Origin: CAIXZV01 sp963697365
Lineage (GTDB): Bacteria > Chloroflexota > Limnocylindria > Limnocylindrales > CSP1-4
DNA: 64,000 nt
Direction of reading: 5' to 3'
NCBI GenBank assembly: GCA_963697365.1
Contig: CAVONT010000009.1
Span: 169,876 to 233,875, forward strand
The translations under genes were made by a program, and so were the position numbers. Positions 18,620 through 29,852 of this stretch are shown here, one piece after another. The notes under the pieces were generated by a model that ran no database searches, was not told the DNA's origin, and saw only the letters and a list, made by a program, of their open reading frames with translations. Positions within the stretch are counted from its first letter, which is position 1. Each line of letters begins with the position of its first letter.

Positions 18620-19321
18620 CTACAGCGTGATCGTCTCGCTGAACGGCTCGACGATGGGGATGTCCGCAAGGTCGATGTCGCGTACCGCGGTCTCGAGCAC
18701 CGTCCTGGCGCCGTCCGGCACGTCGGGTGCTGTCCCGTCCCTGAACCACACCAGGCTCTGCAGGAAGACGGGCGCCGGGAAGGCGAACTGGCGGTCGAAC
18801 ACCGTGGCGGCGTAGCCGATGATGTCCGCCAGGGCGTGGCCGTGCTCGATCAGCGTCGCGATGTCGACGTAGTCCTTCCACTCGGACCGGTCGAGGATCG
18901 CCTTGGCCTTGGTCGCCGCAAGGTCGAAGACCGACGCGACCACGAGGCCGTTGCCCGGAGCGACGGACGGCTCCGCGACGGCCTGGAGTCTGAGGCCGCC
19001 GAAGAACGCCAGCTGTACCCCGCCGGGCTCGATCACCACCAGGCTGTTCTCGTCCATGGCGACTACGTCGAGACGCCCCAGCCACCCGAGGTCGTCAAGC
19101 ATTCGGGCTGGCGTGAACCCATCTGCCGCAAAGAAGTCGAAGTCCAGTGACTGGCGGTGCCCAAGGCGGAGGGCGAGGGCCGTGCCGCCGTAGAGGACGA
19201 ACGGCTCGGGAATGTCGCCGAGCCTCGACCACAGGTCCGCCTGCGACTCCGGCAGGATCGAGAGCACCGGCTCCATCGCCGGCAGGCGGGCGAACCGTGC
19301 CAGCCTGGAGTCCCTGCTCAC
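18620..19321 (-). CDS. AbiEii-type nucleotidyltransferase (putative toxin)
   Basis: 233 aa. FVLYGGTALALRLGHRQSLDFDFF is the GG-x-A..R..S.D.DF signature of the AbiEii/AbiGii (type IV toxin) nucleotidyltransferase family; the DFDF aspartates would bind metal. DLAATKAKAILDRSEWKDYVDIATL is the conserved helical part. GTG overlaps the stop of the upstream partner (GTGA). Family members add nucleotides to tRNA or act in phage defence; the role here is inferred from family only. Confidence 0.85.
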   Translation of the reverse strand: MSRDSRLARFARLPAMEPVLSILPESQADLWSRLGDIPEPFVLYGGTALALRLGHRQSLDFDFFAADGFTPARMLDDLGWLGRLDVVAMDENSLVVIEPGGVQLAFFGGLRLQAVAEPSVAPGNGLVVASVFDLAATKAKAILDRSEWKDYVDIATLIEHGHALADIIGYAATVFDRQFAFPAPVFLQSLVWFRDGTAPDVPDGARTVLETAVRDIDLADIPIVEPFSETITL

Positions 19322-19887
19322 CGCGTGACGTCCCGTGCGGGAGGCGCCGGCTCGTGCGGCATGCCGAGGACCAGCTCCCAGTGGTGACGCGCCTTGTCAC
19401 CGAGCAGGCTGGCGGGCGCGTGCCGCACCGCCCGGCGCATCATGACGGGCCCGTACGCCGCCTCGACGTCCACGATGTCATCCGCCAGCCCGTGATCCAG
19501 GACGCGGGCGACGAAGACCTCCGGGCGGGAGAGCGTCCTCTCTGGCTCGTCCCACCACGCCACCCTGCGTGCGATCTCCAAGAGACGCGCACGGTCGGGA
19601 CGGTACCGTCGCCGGGCGATCGCGTAGGCGCGCACGTCGGACTCGCGCCACACCCGCCCTGACGACAGGGTCGCGACCGGCGCCGGGAAGTCCGGTCTCG
19701 AGGCCCAGTCCCGCACGAAGTTCTGCGGCCGGACACCCACGACCGAGGCCGCCTCCGCCGTTCCAACCAGCGGGCCCTGGTGGAGGACTACCCCATCGTC
19801 GCGCACGAGCGTGAGCCCTGGAACGCCCAGGGTCTCCACCTGCCACCCGAGTCCGGCAACCCGCCGCATCACACGCTTCGCTGCCAC
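19318..19887 (-). CDS. HTH-domain partner of the AbiEii-type toxin (putative antitoxin)
   Basis: About 190 aa. Residues ~30-75 look like an excisionase/MerR-type DNA-binding domain (GTAEAASVVGVRPQNFVRDW, then GRVWRESDVRAYA). The C-terminal half is helical (LSRPEVFVARVLDHGLADDI) and of no recognised fold. The start is chosen as the GTG at 19887 because upstream sequence belongs to a repeat element; the ATG at 19869 is the alternative. Coupled by a 4-base overlap to the nucleotidyltransferase, it is best read as the cognate antitoxin and regulator. Confidence 0.65.
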   Translation of the reverse strand: MAAKRVMRRVAGLGWQVETLGVPGLTLVRDDGVVLHQGPLVGTAEAASVVGVRPQNFVRDWASRPDFPAPVATLSSGRVWRESDVRAYAIARRRYRPDRARLLEIARRVAWWDEPERTLSRPEVFVARVLDHGLADDIVDVEAAYGPVMMRRAVRHAPASLLGDKARHHWELVLGMPHEPAPPARDVTR

Positions 19888-19894
19888 GACATGA

Positions 19895-19913
19895 ATGATA
19901 ACGCTGTAATCAT
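19895..19913. promoter_or_regulatory. Small palindrome upstream of the AbiEii pair
   Basis: ATGAT and ATCAT arms (19895-19899, 19909-19913) with a 9-base spacer lie in the only AT-rich stretch here, 8 bases before the chosen start. A plausible operator or promoter element; weak evidence. Confidence 0.3.
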
Positions 19914-19950
19914 GAGCGTCAACCGTGGCGCCAGGCGCCCGCCACGGGCC

Positions 19951-20103
19951 ATGCGCGCCCAGCGGGCGAACCGTCGGGTGGGGCTCGATTCCTGCGCGGC
20001 CACCGTGCAGGGATCGCGCCCCCCGGCCCTTCCAGGCGACACGGTGCGCGCCCCGCGCGCGAGATCGACAGGGCGCGCGACCGTTCGCACGCTCAGCGCG
20101 CAT
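19951..20103. repeat. 153-bp inverted-repeat element, copy A
   Basis: The 30-base ends (19951-19980 and 20074-20103) are inverted repeats matching at 24 of 30 positions. A second element of exactly 153 bp lies at 42431-42583. The two share GCGAACCGTCGGGTG in their ends and CGATTCCTGC at the same offset (35 bases from the left end). No transposase is encoded. It looks like a MITE-type or REP-type non-autonomous element and fills most of the gap between the toxin pair and the ygeY gene. Confidence 0.7.
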
Positions 20104-20189
20104 CGCCACGCGAGCGGATCCGTCATCGTCTGGCGCGCACCATCGCGCGGGCGGGCCGGTCCGTCACCGCCCCGCCCACTGGTGGTGCG

Positions 20190-21738
20190 CTACGCGCCGG
20201 TCTTGATCTCCCGCAGGCGGCTCGGGAAGCGGGCCAGCGTGGCGACCACCGCGTCGAACTCGCGGGAGTCGATGCACTCGCCGATCTTGTGCACGTTCTG
20301 CTCGATGCCCACCCCGATGCCGATCATCGGCGGGTAGGTGTGGGTGCCGTCGAACACCCAGTCCTTGCCGTCGCGGTTCGGGCAGCGTGGGATCCGACGG
20401 GCGGGACCGGGAAGCCCACGCCGTCCGTGGAGAAGATCCAGCGGCCGACGCGCGGGTCCTTGTGGAGCGACCCGTTGCCGGTGGTGAGCTCCACGATCGG
20501 GCGTGGCGCAGGCGGCGTACGCGTCCACGGCGGCGCGGACCGCCGCGTGCTCGGCGGGCGTCACCCAGCCGGGGTAGATCTGCGCGTTGTCGGCCTTGGT
20601 GCCCTTCCAGGACGGGCGGTCGTAGTACGGCGCGCGCACATCGACCGTGCAGCCGGCCTCGCGGGCGGCGGCCACGCTGACGGCATCCCCTCCACGGCCG
20701 CGAGCGCCGCCTGCGGGTCCTCGCCCGCGGTCAGGCGCCGGTCGAAGCGGAACGTGAAGCGCTCCGGGACCGCGCAGTCGCGACGGCGTGTCCAGCTTCG
20801 CCCAGGAGGCGGTGCGGGTGCCGCCGCCGAGGAACGGGTCGACGCCCATGTCGACGCCGTCGCGGTAGCGGGCCGCGGCCTCGACGAGGATCGGCGCGCC
20901 CAGCTCGAGCGGGTTGCGGCCCTCCCAGGGCATCGAGCCGTGGCAGCTCTTGCCGGTGACCTCCACCTCGATCTGCATCCGGCCGCGCTGGCCGCGGTAG
21001 ATGCCCGCCGCGCCGTCGTTCGCGCAGCCGGTGCCCTCGGTCAGGACGTAGGCGTCGGGGATGAGCTCGGGGCCGGCGTTCGGCCACTCGTGGCGGCGGA
21101 CGTGCATCATGCTGCCGCCGTCGTTGTCCTCCTCGGCCACGGTGGCGTAGCTGCGGACGATGACGCCACGCAGGGACCCGAGGGGCTTCGTCTCGGTGAG
21201 CACCTTGGACGCGACCACCTGGCTGACGACGCCCGACAGCTGGTCCGCCGTGCCGCGGCCCCAGACGAGGTGGTGCCACTCGTCGTCGGGCGGCAGGAAG
21301 CCCAGCTCCGCGCGCAGGAACTCGCGGTTGAGCTTGCTCTCGTCCACGAGGCCGTCGAACGGGTCGAGGCCGCCGGTGGCCTCGTGCCAGCGCTCGCGCA
21401 GCGGCCACACGGTGTCGCGTGTGGCCGTCGAAGTAGACGACCGTCTTCTCGGCGTCGGGGATGCCGTCCTCGCGGTCCATGAGCACCCAGGTGAGGTTGC
21501 CGAAGTCGTCGAACCAGGCGTCCTCGGGCCGCTCGACCGCGCCGATCTCGACGAGCGTCGGCGCAGGTACTCCAGCCGCGGGCCCTCGTGGTTGGAGGTG
21601 CCGCACAGCGGGATCGCCGCCCTCGTCGACCGGCTTGTCCACGTAGTCGGCGGGGACGCGGATCGTCTCCTTGAGGATCTCGATCGCGAGCGGGCGGTAG
21701 GCGCGGGAGAGCTCGGAGATCTTCGCTTCCAGGGTCAT
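20190..21738 (-). CDS. ygeY: YgeY-family M20 peptidase-like hydrolase (frame-disrupted)
   Basis: A metallo-amidohydrolase of the ArgE/DapE (M20) fold matching the YgeY family found in selenium-linked purine clusters. Reconstructed, it runs from MTLEAKISELSRAYRPLAIE through VVYFDGHTDTVWP (metal His/Asp), LVWGRGTADQLSGVVSQV, TVAEEDNDGGSMM (acidic site) and GKSCHGSMPWEGRNPLELG to THTYPPMIGIGVG near the end. About six frame changes occur (near 21615, 21560, 21420, 20780, 20690, 20505 and 20390). Length is normal for the family (~440-510 aa). It ends the minus-strand operon that starts at 25809. Confidence 0.8.
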
Positions 21739-21787
21739 CGATGGGGCCTCGCTGGGTGGTTGGCTGGGCGTTGGGTTCGTGTGGCTG

Positions 21788-22932
21788 TCAGGATGCGGCA
21801 GCGCGGGCGAGCGCCGCCGCCAGATCGTGCGACTTGGCCGCCGCCAGGAGGGCCATGATCGCGTAGACCTTCTTGTTCGCCTCGCGGGCGAGGTCGACGC
21901 GGAACCGCTCCATGACGGGCGCGCTGACCTCGGCGCCGATGTCGGCGGGCAGGCAGTGCATGTAGAGCCCGGCCCCGTCGCGGGTGAGGTCCATCCGCCG
22001 CTCGTCGCAGATCCAGTCCGTGTGCGCCGCGTTGCGCTCGAGCGCGCGCCGCTCGATGTCGCGCATCGCGTCGGTGTCCTTCGCCCGGTTGGCCGCGACC
22101 CGCTCGGTCATGAGGTCGAACGGGCCCCAGCTCTTGGGGTAGACGACGTCCGCGCCGGCGAAGGCCGCGTCCATGTCGTGCATGACCTCGAAGGAGCCGC
22201 CGGACGCCGCCGCGTTGGCCCGCGCCGCCGCGAGCGGCTCGTCCATGAGCTGGTAGCCGTCGGGGTGGGCGAGCCGGACGTTCGCCCCGAAGCGGGTCAT
22301 GCAGCGTGACGATGCCCTGCGCCACCGACAGCGGCTTCGCGTAGCTCGGGCGAGTAGGCCCAGGACATCGTGATCGTGCGGCCCGCGAGGCCGTCGGGGA
22401 ACCGCTCGCGCAGCCACAGCAGGTCCGCGAGCGCCTGGGTCGGATGGTCGATGTCGCACTGGAGGTTGACCACCGGCACGACGCGCTCGTCGCCGGTGGC
22501 GGCGAGGTAGTCGTCGATGCCCTGCTTGGCATCGCGCATGAAGCGGTTGCCCTCGCCCAGGATCAGGTCGTGGCGGATGCCCAGGGCGTGGGCGTTCATG
22601 CCCAGCATCGCCCCGGTCTCGACGGACGTCTCGCCGTGGCTGACCTGGGTGGACGAGCCGTCCACGATGACCGGCGCCCCGCCGAAGCGCGCCGCGGCGC
22701 CGGCCCAGGACGACTTGGTGCGCGTGGAGTTGTCGAAGAAGAGCGCCCAGAACAGCTGCTGCGCGAACAGCGGCGGGACCTTGCCGACCGCGTCGAGCTG
22801 CTGGAGCGTCTCGGCGAGGGTGCAGAGCGTCTCGATCTCGGGCGTGCTCCAGTCCTGGGTGAGCAGCATGCTGCGCCCGTGGAGGGCGTCGAGCGCCGCG
22901 GCGTCGAGGCGGGCAAGGGCGGGGACCGGCAT
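21788..22932 (-). CDS. ygeW: Knotted carbamoyltransferase YgeW (frame-disrupted)
   Basis: About 380 aa, aspartate/ornithine carbamoyltransferase fold of the YgeW type. The carbamoyl-phosphate loop reads FFDNSTRTKSSW, followed by VNLQCDIDHPTQALADLLWL. The C-terminal half, in another frame, carries WICDERRMDL and the HCLPADI motif. Breaks occur near 22350 and 22305. The ATG at 22932 is 2 bases from the stop of the upstream PLP gene. In the purine cluster this enzyme is thought to act on carbamoylated ring-opening products; its exact substrate is not settled. Confidence 0.85.
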
Positions 22933-22934
22933 CG

Positions 22935-25809
<2,875 letters not shown>

Positions 25810-25977
25810 GTACACCCTCCGCCATACGGCATTCACCCCGGGCGGGGGATGCCCGGGCGCTCACTGTTCGGGCCACACGGCACGCGCGTGCCCGGACCAG
25901 TCATTCTTACCATCCAGTGCCGGGGCGCCGTGGCATAGGGCCACACGGTCCGGTGCTGGCGTCTGCAAGGGGGTCCG
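25810..25977. promoter_or_regulatory. Divergent promoter region of the purine cluster
   Basis: This 168-base gap separates the two divergent operons. It contains a hairpin pairing 25837-25843 with 25851-25857 and an 11-base direct repeat, GGGCCACACGG, at 25870-25880 and 25938-25948. These are candidate regulator sites; -35/-10 boxes are not clear. Confidence 0.4.
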
Positions 25978-28797
25978 ATGGACTTCACGTTGAACGGCCG
26001 GACGGTAGACCTCGACGTCGATCCCGGCGAATCGCTGCTCCATGTCCTGCGCGAGCGGTGCGGCCTGCGCTCGATGAAGGACGGCTGCGCGCCCGAGGGG
26101 TCGTGCGGCGCGTGCACGGTCATCGTGGACGGGCATGCGGTCGTGTCCTGCGCCCGCCCGGCCGAGCGCGCCGCGGGCCGCGTGATCGAGACGATCGAAG
26201 GGCTTCCGGCCGCCACCCGTGACCTGTGGGCCGACGCGTTCGTGGCCACCGGCGCGTCGCAGTGCGGCTACTGCTCGCCCGGCATCGTGATGAAGGCCGA
26301 GGCGCTGCTGCGCCGCGAGCCCGCCCCGTCCCGCGAGGTGATCGCCCGCGCGCTTGCGGGCAACCTCTGCCGCTGCACCGGGTACTTCCCGATCATCGAC
26401 GCGATCGCGCTGGTGGCTGCTGCCCGGCGTGATGACGCTATGGGCATCAACTCCGGCACACCGCGTGATGCCCATACGGGCATCGCCCTGGGCCCGCGTC
26501 CTGATGACGCTATGGGCATCAACTCCGGCACACCGCGTGATGCCCATACGGTCATCGCCAGAGTGAGTGGCGGCAGGAGCGGCGATCGCTACGAGGGCCG
26601 CGAGCTCGCCCTGGGCGACAAGCCGTTCGTCGGCGATCTCGTCGCGCCGGGCATGCTCCACGGGGCCCTGCGCTTCGCCGGCGTCCCGCGCGCGCTCGTC
26701 CGCTCCATCGACACCACGAAGGCGCGCGCGGTCCCGGGCGTGGTCGCGGTGCTGACCGCCGCGGATGTCCCCGGCCGCCGCGAGCAGGGCCTCATCCGCC
26801 CGGACTGGCCGCTGCTCGTCGCCGAGGGCGAGATCGTCCGCTACGTGGGCGACGTGCTGGCCGCGGTCGCCGCGGAGACACGGGAGGCCGCCGCCGAAGC
26901 CGCCGCGCTCATCGAGGTGGACCTGGAGCCACTGCCCGCGGTCACCGACCCGTTTGCCGCCCTCGCCGACGATGCGCCCCCGATCCACGAGGGCGGCAAC
27001 ATCGTCTCCCGCTCCGTCGTCCGGCGTGGCGACGTCGACACGGCCCTCAAGGGCGCCGCGCACACGGCAACCGCCAGCTTCCGGACCGCCGCCATCGAGC
27101 ATGCGTTCCTGGAGCCGGAGGCGGCCCTCGCGGTGCCGCGCGGCGCCGGGGGCCCGGACGGCGCGCCCGTCACGGACCACGCGATCCACCTCTACTCCCC
27201 CGGGCAGGGCGCCTGGGAGGACCGCCGCCAGGTCGCGTCGTTCCTGGGGCTCCCGGCACAGGACGTCCTCGTGACCCAGGTCTCCACCGGCGGCGCGTTC
27301 GGCGGCAAGGAGGATCTCAGCGTCCAGGGCCAGGCGGCACTGCTCGCCCACGCCACCGGCCGCCCGGTCCTGCTCAAGCTCACCCGGCGCGAGAGCCTGT
27401 GGTTCCACGTCAAGCGCCACCCGATGTGGCTCGACTACACCGCCGCCTGCGACGCGGAGGGCAACCTCGTCGCGGTCCGGGCGCGGATCACCGGCGACAA
27501 CGGCGCCTACGCCAGCGTCGGCGGCAAGGTCCTCGAGCGTGCCGCGGGCCATGCCTGCGGCCCGTTCCGGGTGCCCAACGTGGACGTCGAGGCCACCGCG
27601 GTCTACACCAACAACCCGCCGTCGGGCGCCATGCGCGGCTTCGGCGCGAACCAGGCCGACTTCGCGATGGAGGGCGTGCTGGACATGCTCGCCGAGCAGG
27701 TGGGCATCGACGGCTGGGACATCCGCTGGCGCAACGCGCTCGACGTGGGCGACCGCACCACCACCGGCCAGAAGCTGGGCGAGGGCGTGGGCGTGCAAGC
27801 GCGACGCTGCTCGCGGTCAAGGACGCCTACAAGGGCGCCCGGTACGCGGGCATCGCGTGCGCCATCAAGAACGTGGGCGTCGGCAACGGCCTCAAGGAGC
27901 GCGGCCACGCGGTCCTCCGGCCCGAGGCCGACGGCACCGTCACGCTGTTCCACTCCTGGACCGAGATGGGCCAGGGCTGCCACACGGTCTTCCGCGATCT
28001 CGCGGCCGCCGAGCTGGGCATCGACCCGGCGCGGATCCGGGTGGTCGTGGACACGCACCGCGAGCTGGACACGGGCGAGACCACCTCGTCGCGAGCCACG
28101 ATGCTCGGCGGGCGTGCGGTCCTCGACGCGTGCGCGACGCTGCGCTCGGCCCTCGAGGCGCTTGGCCCCGACGGCCGACTGGAGGACCTGGCCGATCGCG
28201 ACTTCGCGGGCACTGTGCTCGTTGACTGGACCACCAAGCTCGAGGCCGACGTGCGCCGAGCCGGTCACCCACTTCGCCTACGGCTGGGCCACCCAGGTCG
28301 TCATCCTCGACGACGAGGGCCGGGTGGAGCGGATCGTCGCCGCGCACGACGTGGGCAAGGCGCTCAACCCGGTGCTGCTGCGCGGCCAGGTCGAGGGCGG
28401 TGTCCACATGGGCCTGGGCATGGCCCTGACCGAGGCGTTCGAGACCGAGGACGGGATCCCCGTCACCGGGACGCTCAAGTCGCTGGGCATCATCCCGGCG
28501 GCCGCGATGCCCCCGGTGGAGACGATCCTCGTGGAGGTTCCGCAGCCCGAGGGCCCGTTCGGCGCGAAGGGCATGGGCGAGGCCGTGCTGGTCCCGACGT
28601 CCGCCGCCGTGGCCGGCGCGCTGTACGCGTTCGACGGCATCCGGCGGACCAGCCTGCCGATGCGCGACTCGCCGGCCGCACGGGCGCTGCTGCCACGCCT
28701 GGCCCGCGAGGCGTCGAAGGCGGCCAAGGCGACGGCGCCGGGATCGACGGCGCCGGGATCGACGGCGCCCGGATCGACCGAAGGAGGGGAGTCCTGA
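25978..28797 (+). CDS. Selenium-dependent xanthine dehydrogenase-type fused FeS-molybdenum enzyme (frame-disrupted)
   Basis: About 939 aa. Residues 1-150 are the [2Fe-2S] domain (Cys 37, 43, 46, 58 and Cys 96, 99, 131, 133). From ~200 on comes the molybdopterin domain: hammerhead, STGGAFGGKEDLSVQGQA, GAMRGFGANQADFAMEG, WTEMGQGCHTVF and PFGAKGMGEAVLVPTSAAV. This FeS-Mo fusion without an FAD part is the layout of the Se-dependent XDH/XdhD group. In that group selenium is a labile ligand on molybdenum, not selenocysteine. An in-frame repeat insertion fills residues 152-194. Two offsetting breaks occur near 27797 and 28258. AAGGGGGT precedes the ATG. Confidence 0.85.
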   Translation: MDFTLNGRTVDLDVDPGESLLHVLRERCGLRSMKDGCAPEGSCGACTVIVDGHAVVSCARPAERAAGRVIETIEGLPAATRDLWADAFVATGASQCGYCSPGIVMKAEALLRREPAPSREVIARALAGNLCRCTGYFPIIDAIALVAAARRDDAMGINSGTPRDAHTGIALGPRPDDAMGINSGTPRDAHTVIARVSGGRSGDRYEGRELALGDKPFVGDLVAPGMLHGALRFAGVPRALVRSIDTTKARAVPGVVAVLTAADVPGRREQGLIRPDWPLLVAEGEIVRYVGDVLAAVAAETREAAAEAAALIEVDLEPLPAVTDPFAALADDAPPIHEGGNIVSRSVVRRGDVDTALKGAAHTATASFRTAAIEHAFLEPEAALAVPRGAGGPDGAPVTDHAIHLYSPGQGAWEDRRQVASFLGLPAQDVLVTQVSTGGAFGGKEDLSVQGQAALLAHATGRPVLLKLTRRESLWFHVKRHPMWLDYTAACDAEGNLVAVRARITGDNGAYASVGGKVLERAAGHACGPFRVPNVDVEATAVYTNNPPSGAMRGFGANQADFAMEGVLDMLAEQVGIDGWDIRWRNALDVGDRTTTGQKLGEGVGVQARRCSRSRTPTRAPGTRASRAPSRTWASATASRSAATRSSGPRPTAPSRCSTPGPRWARAATRSSAISRPPSWASTRRGSGWSWTRTASWTRARPPRREPRCSAGVRSSTRARRCARPSRRLAPTADWRTWPIATSRALCSLTGPPSSRPTCAEPVTHFAYGWATQVVILDDEGRVERIVAAHDVGKALNPVLLRGQVEGGVHMGLGMALTEAFETEDGIPVTGTLKSLGIIPAAAMPPVETILVEVPQPEGPFGAKGMGEAVLVPTSAAVAGALYAFDGIRRTSLPMRDSPAARALLPRLAREASKAAKATAPGSTAPGSTAPGSTEGGES
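26431..26559. repeat. Two tandem palindromic repeats inside the xanthine dehydrogenase gene
   Basis: A 57-base unit at 26431-26487 recurs at 26503-26559 (period 72, one mismatch). Each unit is a hairpin: 19-base arms starting GATGACGCTATGGGCATCA and its near reverse complement, with a 16-base loop. Both copies are in frame and encode DDAMGINSGTPRDAHT in the linker between the FeS and Mo domains. It resembles palindromic elements that settle in coding sequence. Confidence 0.85.
28735..28779 (+). repeat. Three 15-base tandem repeats at the 3' end of the xanthine dehydrogenase gene
   Basis: Units at 28735, 28750 and 28765 encode APGST three times, giving the enzyme a short low-complexity tail. 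Copy number may vary between strains. Confidence 0.8.
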
Positions 28798-29820
28798 TGT
28801 CCGCGGTCACCCCGGGCCTCGTCTGCGCCCACCACCACCTGTACTCGGCGCTGGCGCGGGGGATGCCGGCGCCGCCCAAGGTGGCGACGAGCTTCCAGGA
28901 GGTCCTGGAGCAGGTCTGGTGGCGCCTGGACACGGCGCTCGACCTCGAGATGATCCGCTGGTCGGCCATGCTCGGCGCGCTCGAGGCGCTCGAGAACGGG
29001 ACCACCGCGATCATCGACCACCACGAGTCCCCCAACGCCATCGAGGGCAGCCTCGACGTGATCGCGGAGGCATGCGCCGAGGTCGGCGTCCGCTCCGTGC
29101 TGGCCTACGGGATCACCGACCGCCACGGGCCGGACGGCGCCCGACGAGGCCTCGCCGAGAACGAGCGCTTCATCCGGGCCGGCGGCCGGGGCCTGGTGGG
29201 GATCCACGCCGCCTTCACCTGCTCCGACGCGTCCCTGCGCGCCGCGGCCGAGCTCGCGGCGGACCTCGGCGTCGGCGTCCACGTGCACGTGTGCGAGGGC
29301 GTCGGCGACATCGACGCGCCGGCGCGGCTCGCGGGCCTCACCCGGGACGACTGGCTGCTGGCCCACTGCGTCCACCTGCCGACCGACCACGCGCTCCGCG
29401 GGACCATCCTCCACAACCCGATGTCGAACCTGAACAACGCCGTCGGCTACGCGAACCCGGCCCGCTTCGACAACCCCGTGGCGCTGGGCACCGACGGGAT
29501 CGGCGGCAACGTCCTCGAGTCGTTCCGGCTGGCCTACGTCATGCAGCGCTCGGTTGACATCACCTGCGGGCCCGTCGACGGCGTGGTCCTGGCTGGAGCA
29601 CGGCTGGGACCTCGTGCCCGAGGCGCGCACCGACGAGGTGACCTGGTCCTACGATCCGATGGATCCCTGGCACATCGCCTTCACGCCCGGCATCCGGCCG
29701 CTGCGCGTCGTCGTCGACGGCGAGCTGGTCTTCGCCGACGGCCGGCCCACCCGCGTCGATGCCGACGAGATCCGCGCCAAGGCCCGCGAGCAGGCGGCCC
29801 GCCTGCACGCCCGCCTCTGA
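28797..29820 (+). CDS. ssnA: SsnA-type aminohydrolase (frame-disrupted, short N-terminus)
   Basis: A metal-dependent amidohydrolase of about 340 aa related to SsnA of selenium-linked purine clusters. TPGLVCAHHHLYSALARGMP holds the metal H-x-H; VGIHAAFTCSDASL, VHVHVCEGVGD and LAHCVHL supply more ligands; and NNAVGYANPARF and LGTDGIGGNVLESFRLAY hold the C-terminal Asp. After a break near 29547 it continues with AWSWLEHGWDLVPEAR. The ATG overlaps the previous stop (TGATG) and follows AAGGAGGGG. The usual ~50-residue N-terminal strand region before the H-x-H is absent, which is odd for the family. Confidence 0.82.
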
Positions 29821-29852
29821 CCCCACCCCCCCGCCGCGAGGGAGCACCCCTG

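Noticed and set aside
26431..26559. CRISPR array
   Set aside because: Only two units with a 15-base gap, inside a coding frame and strongly palindromic; no cas genes in the window.
25978..28797. Selenocysteine codon in the Se-dependent enzyme
   Set aside because: No in-frame TGA is needed to explain the sequence; selenium in this family is a cofactor ligand, and the frame breaks are indels rather than TGA recoding.
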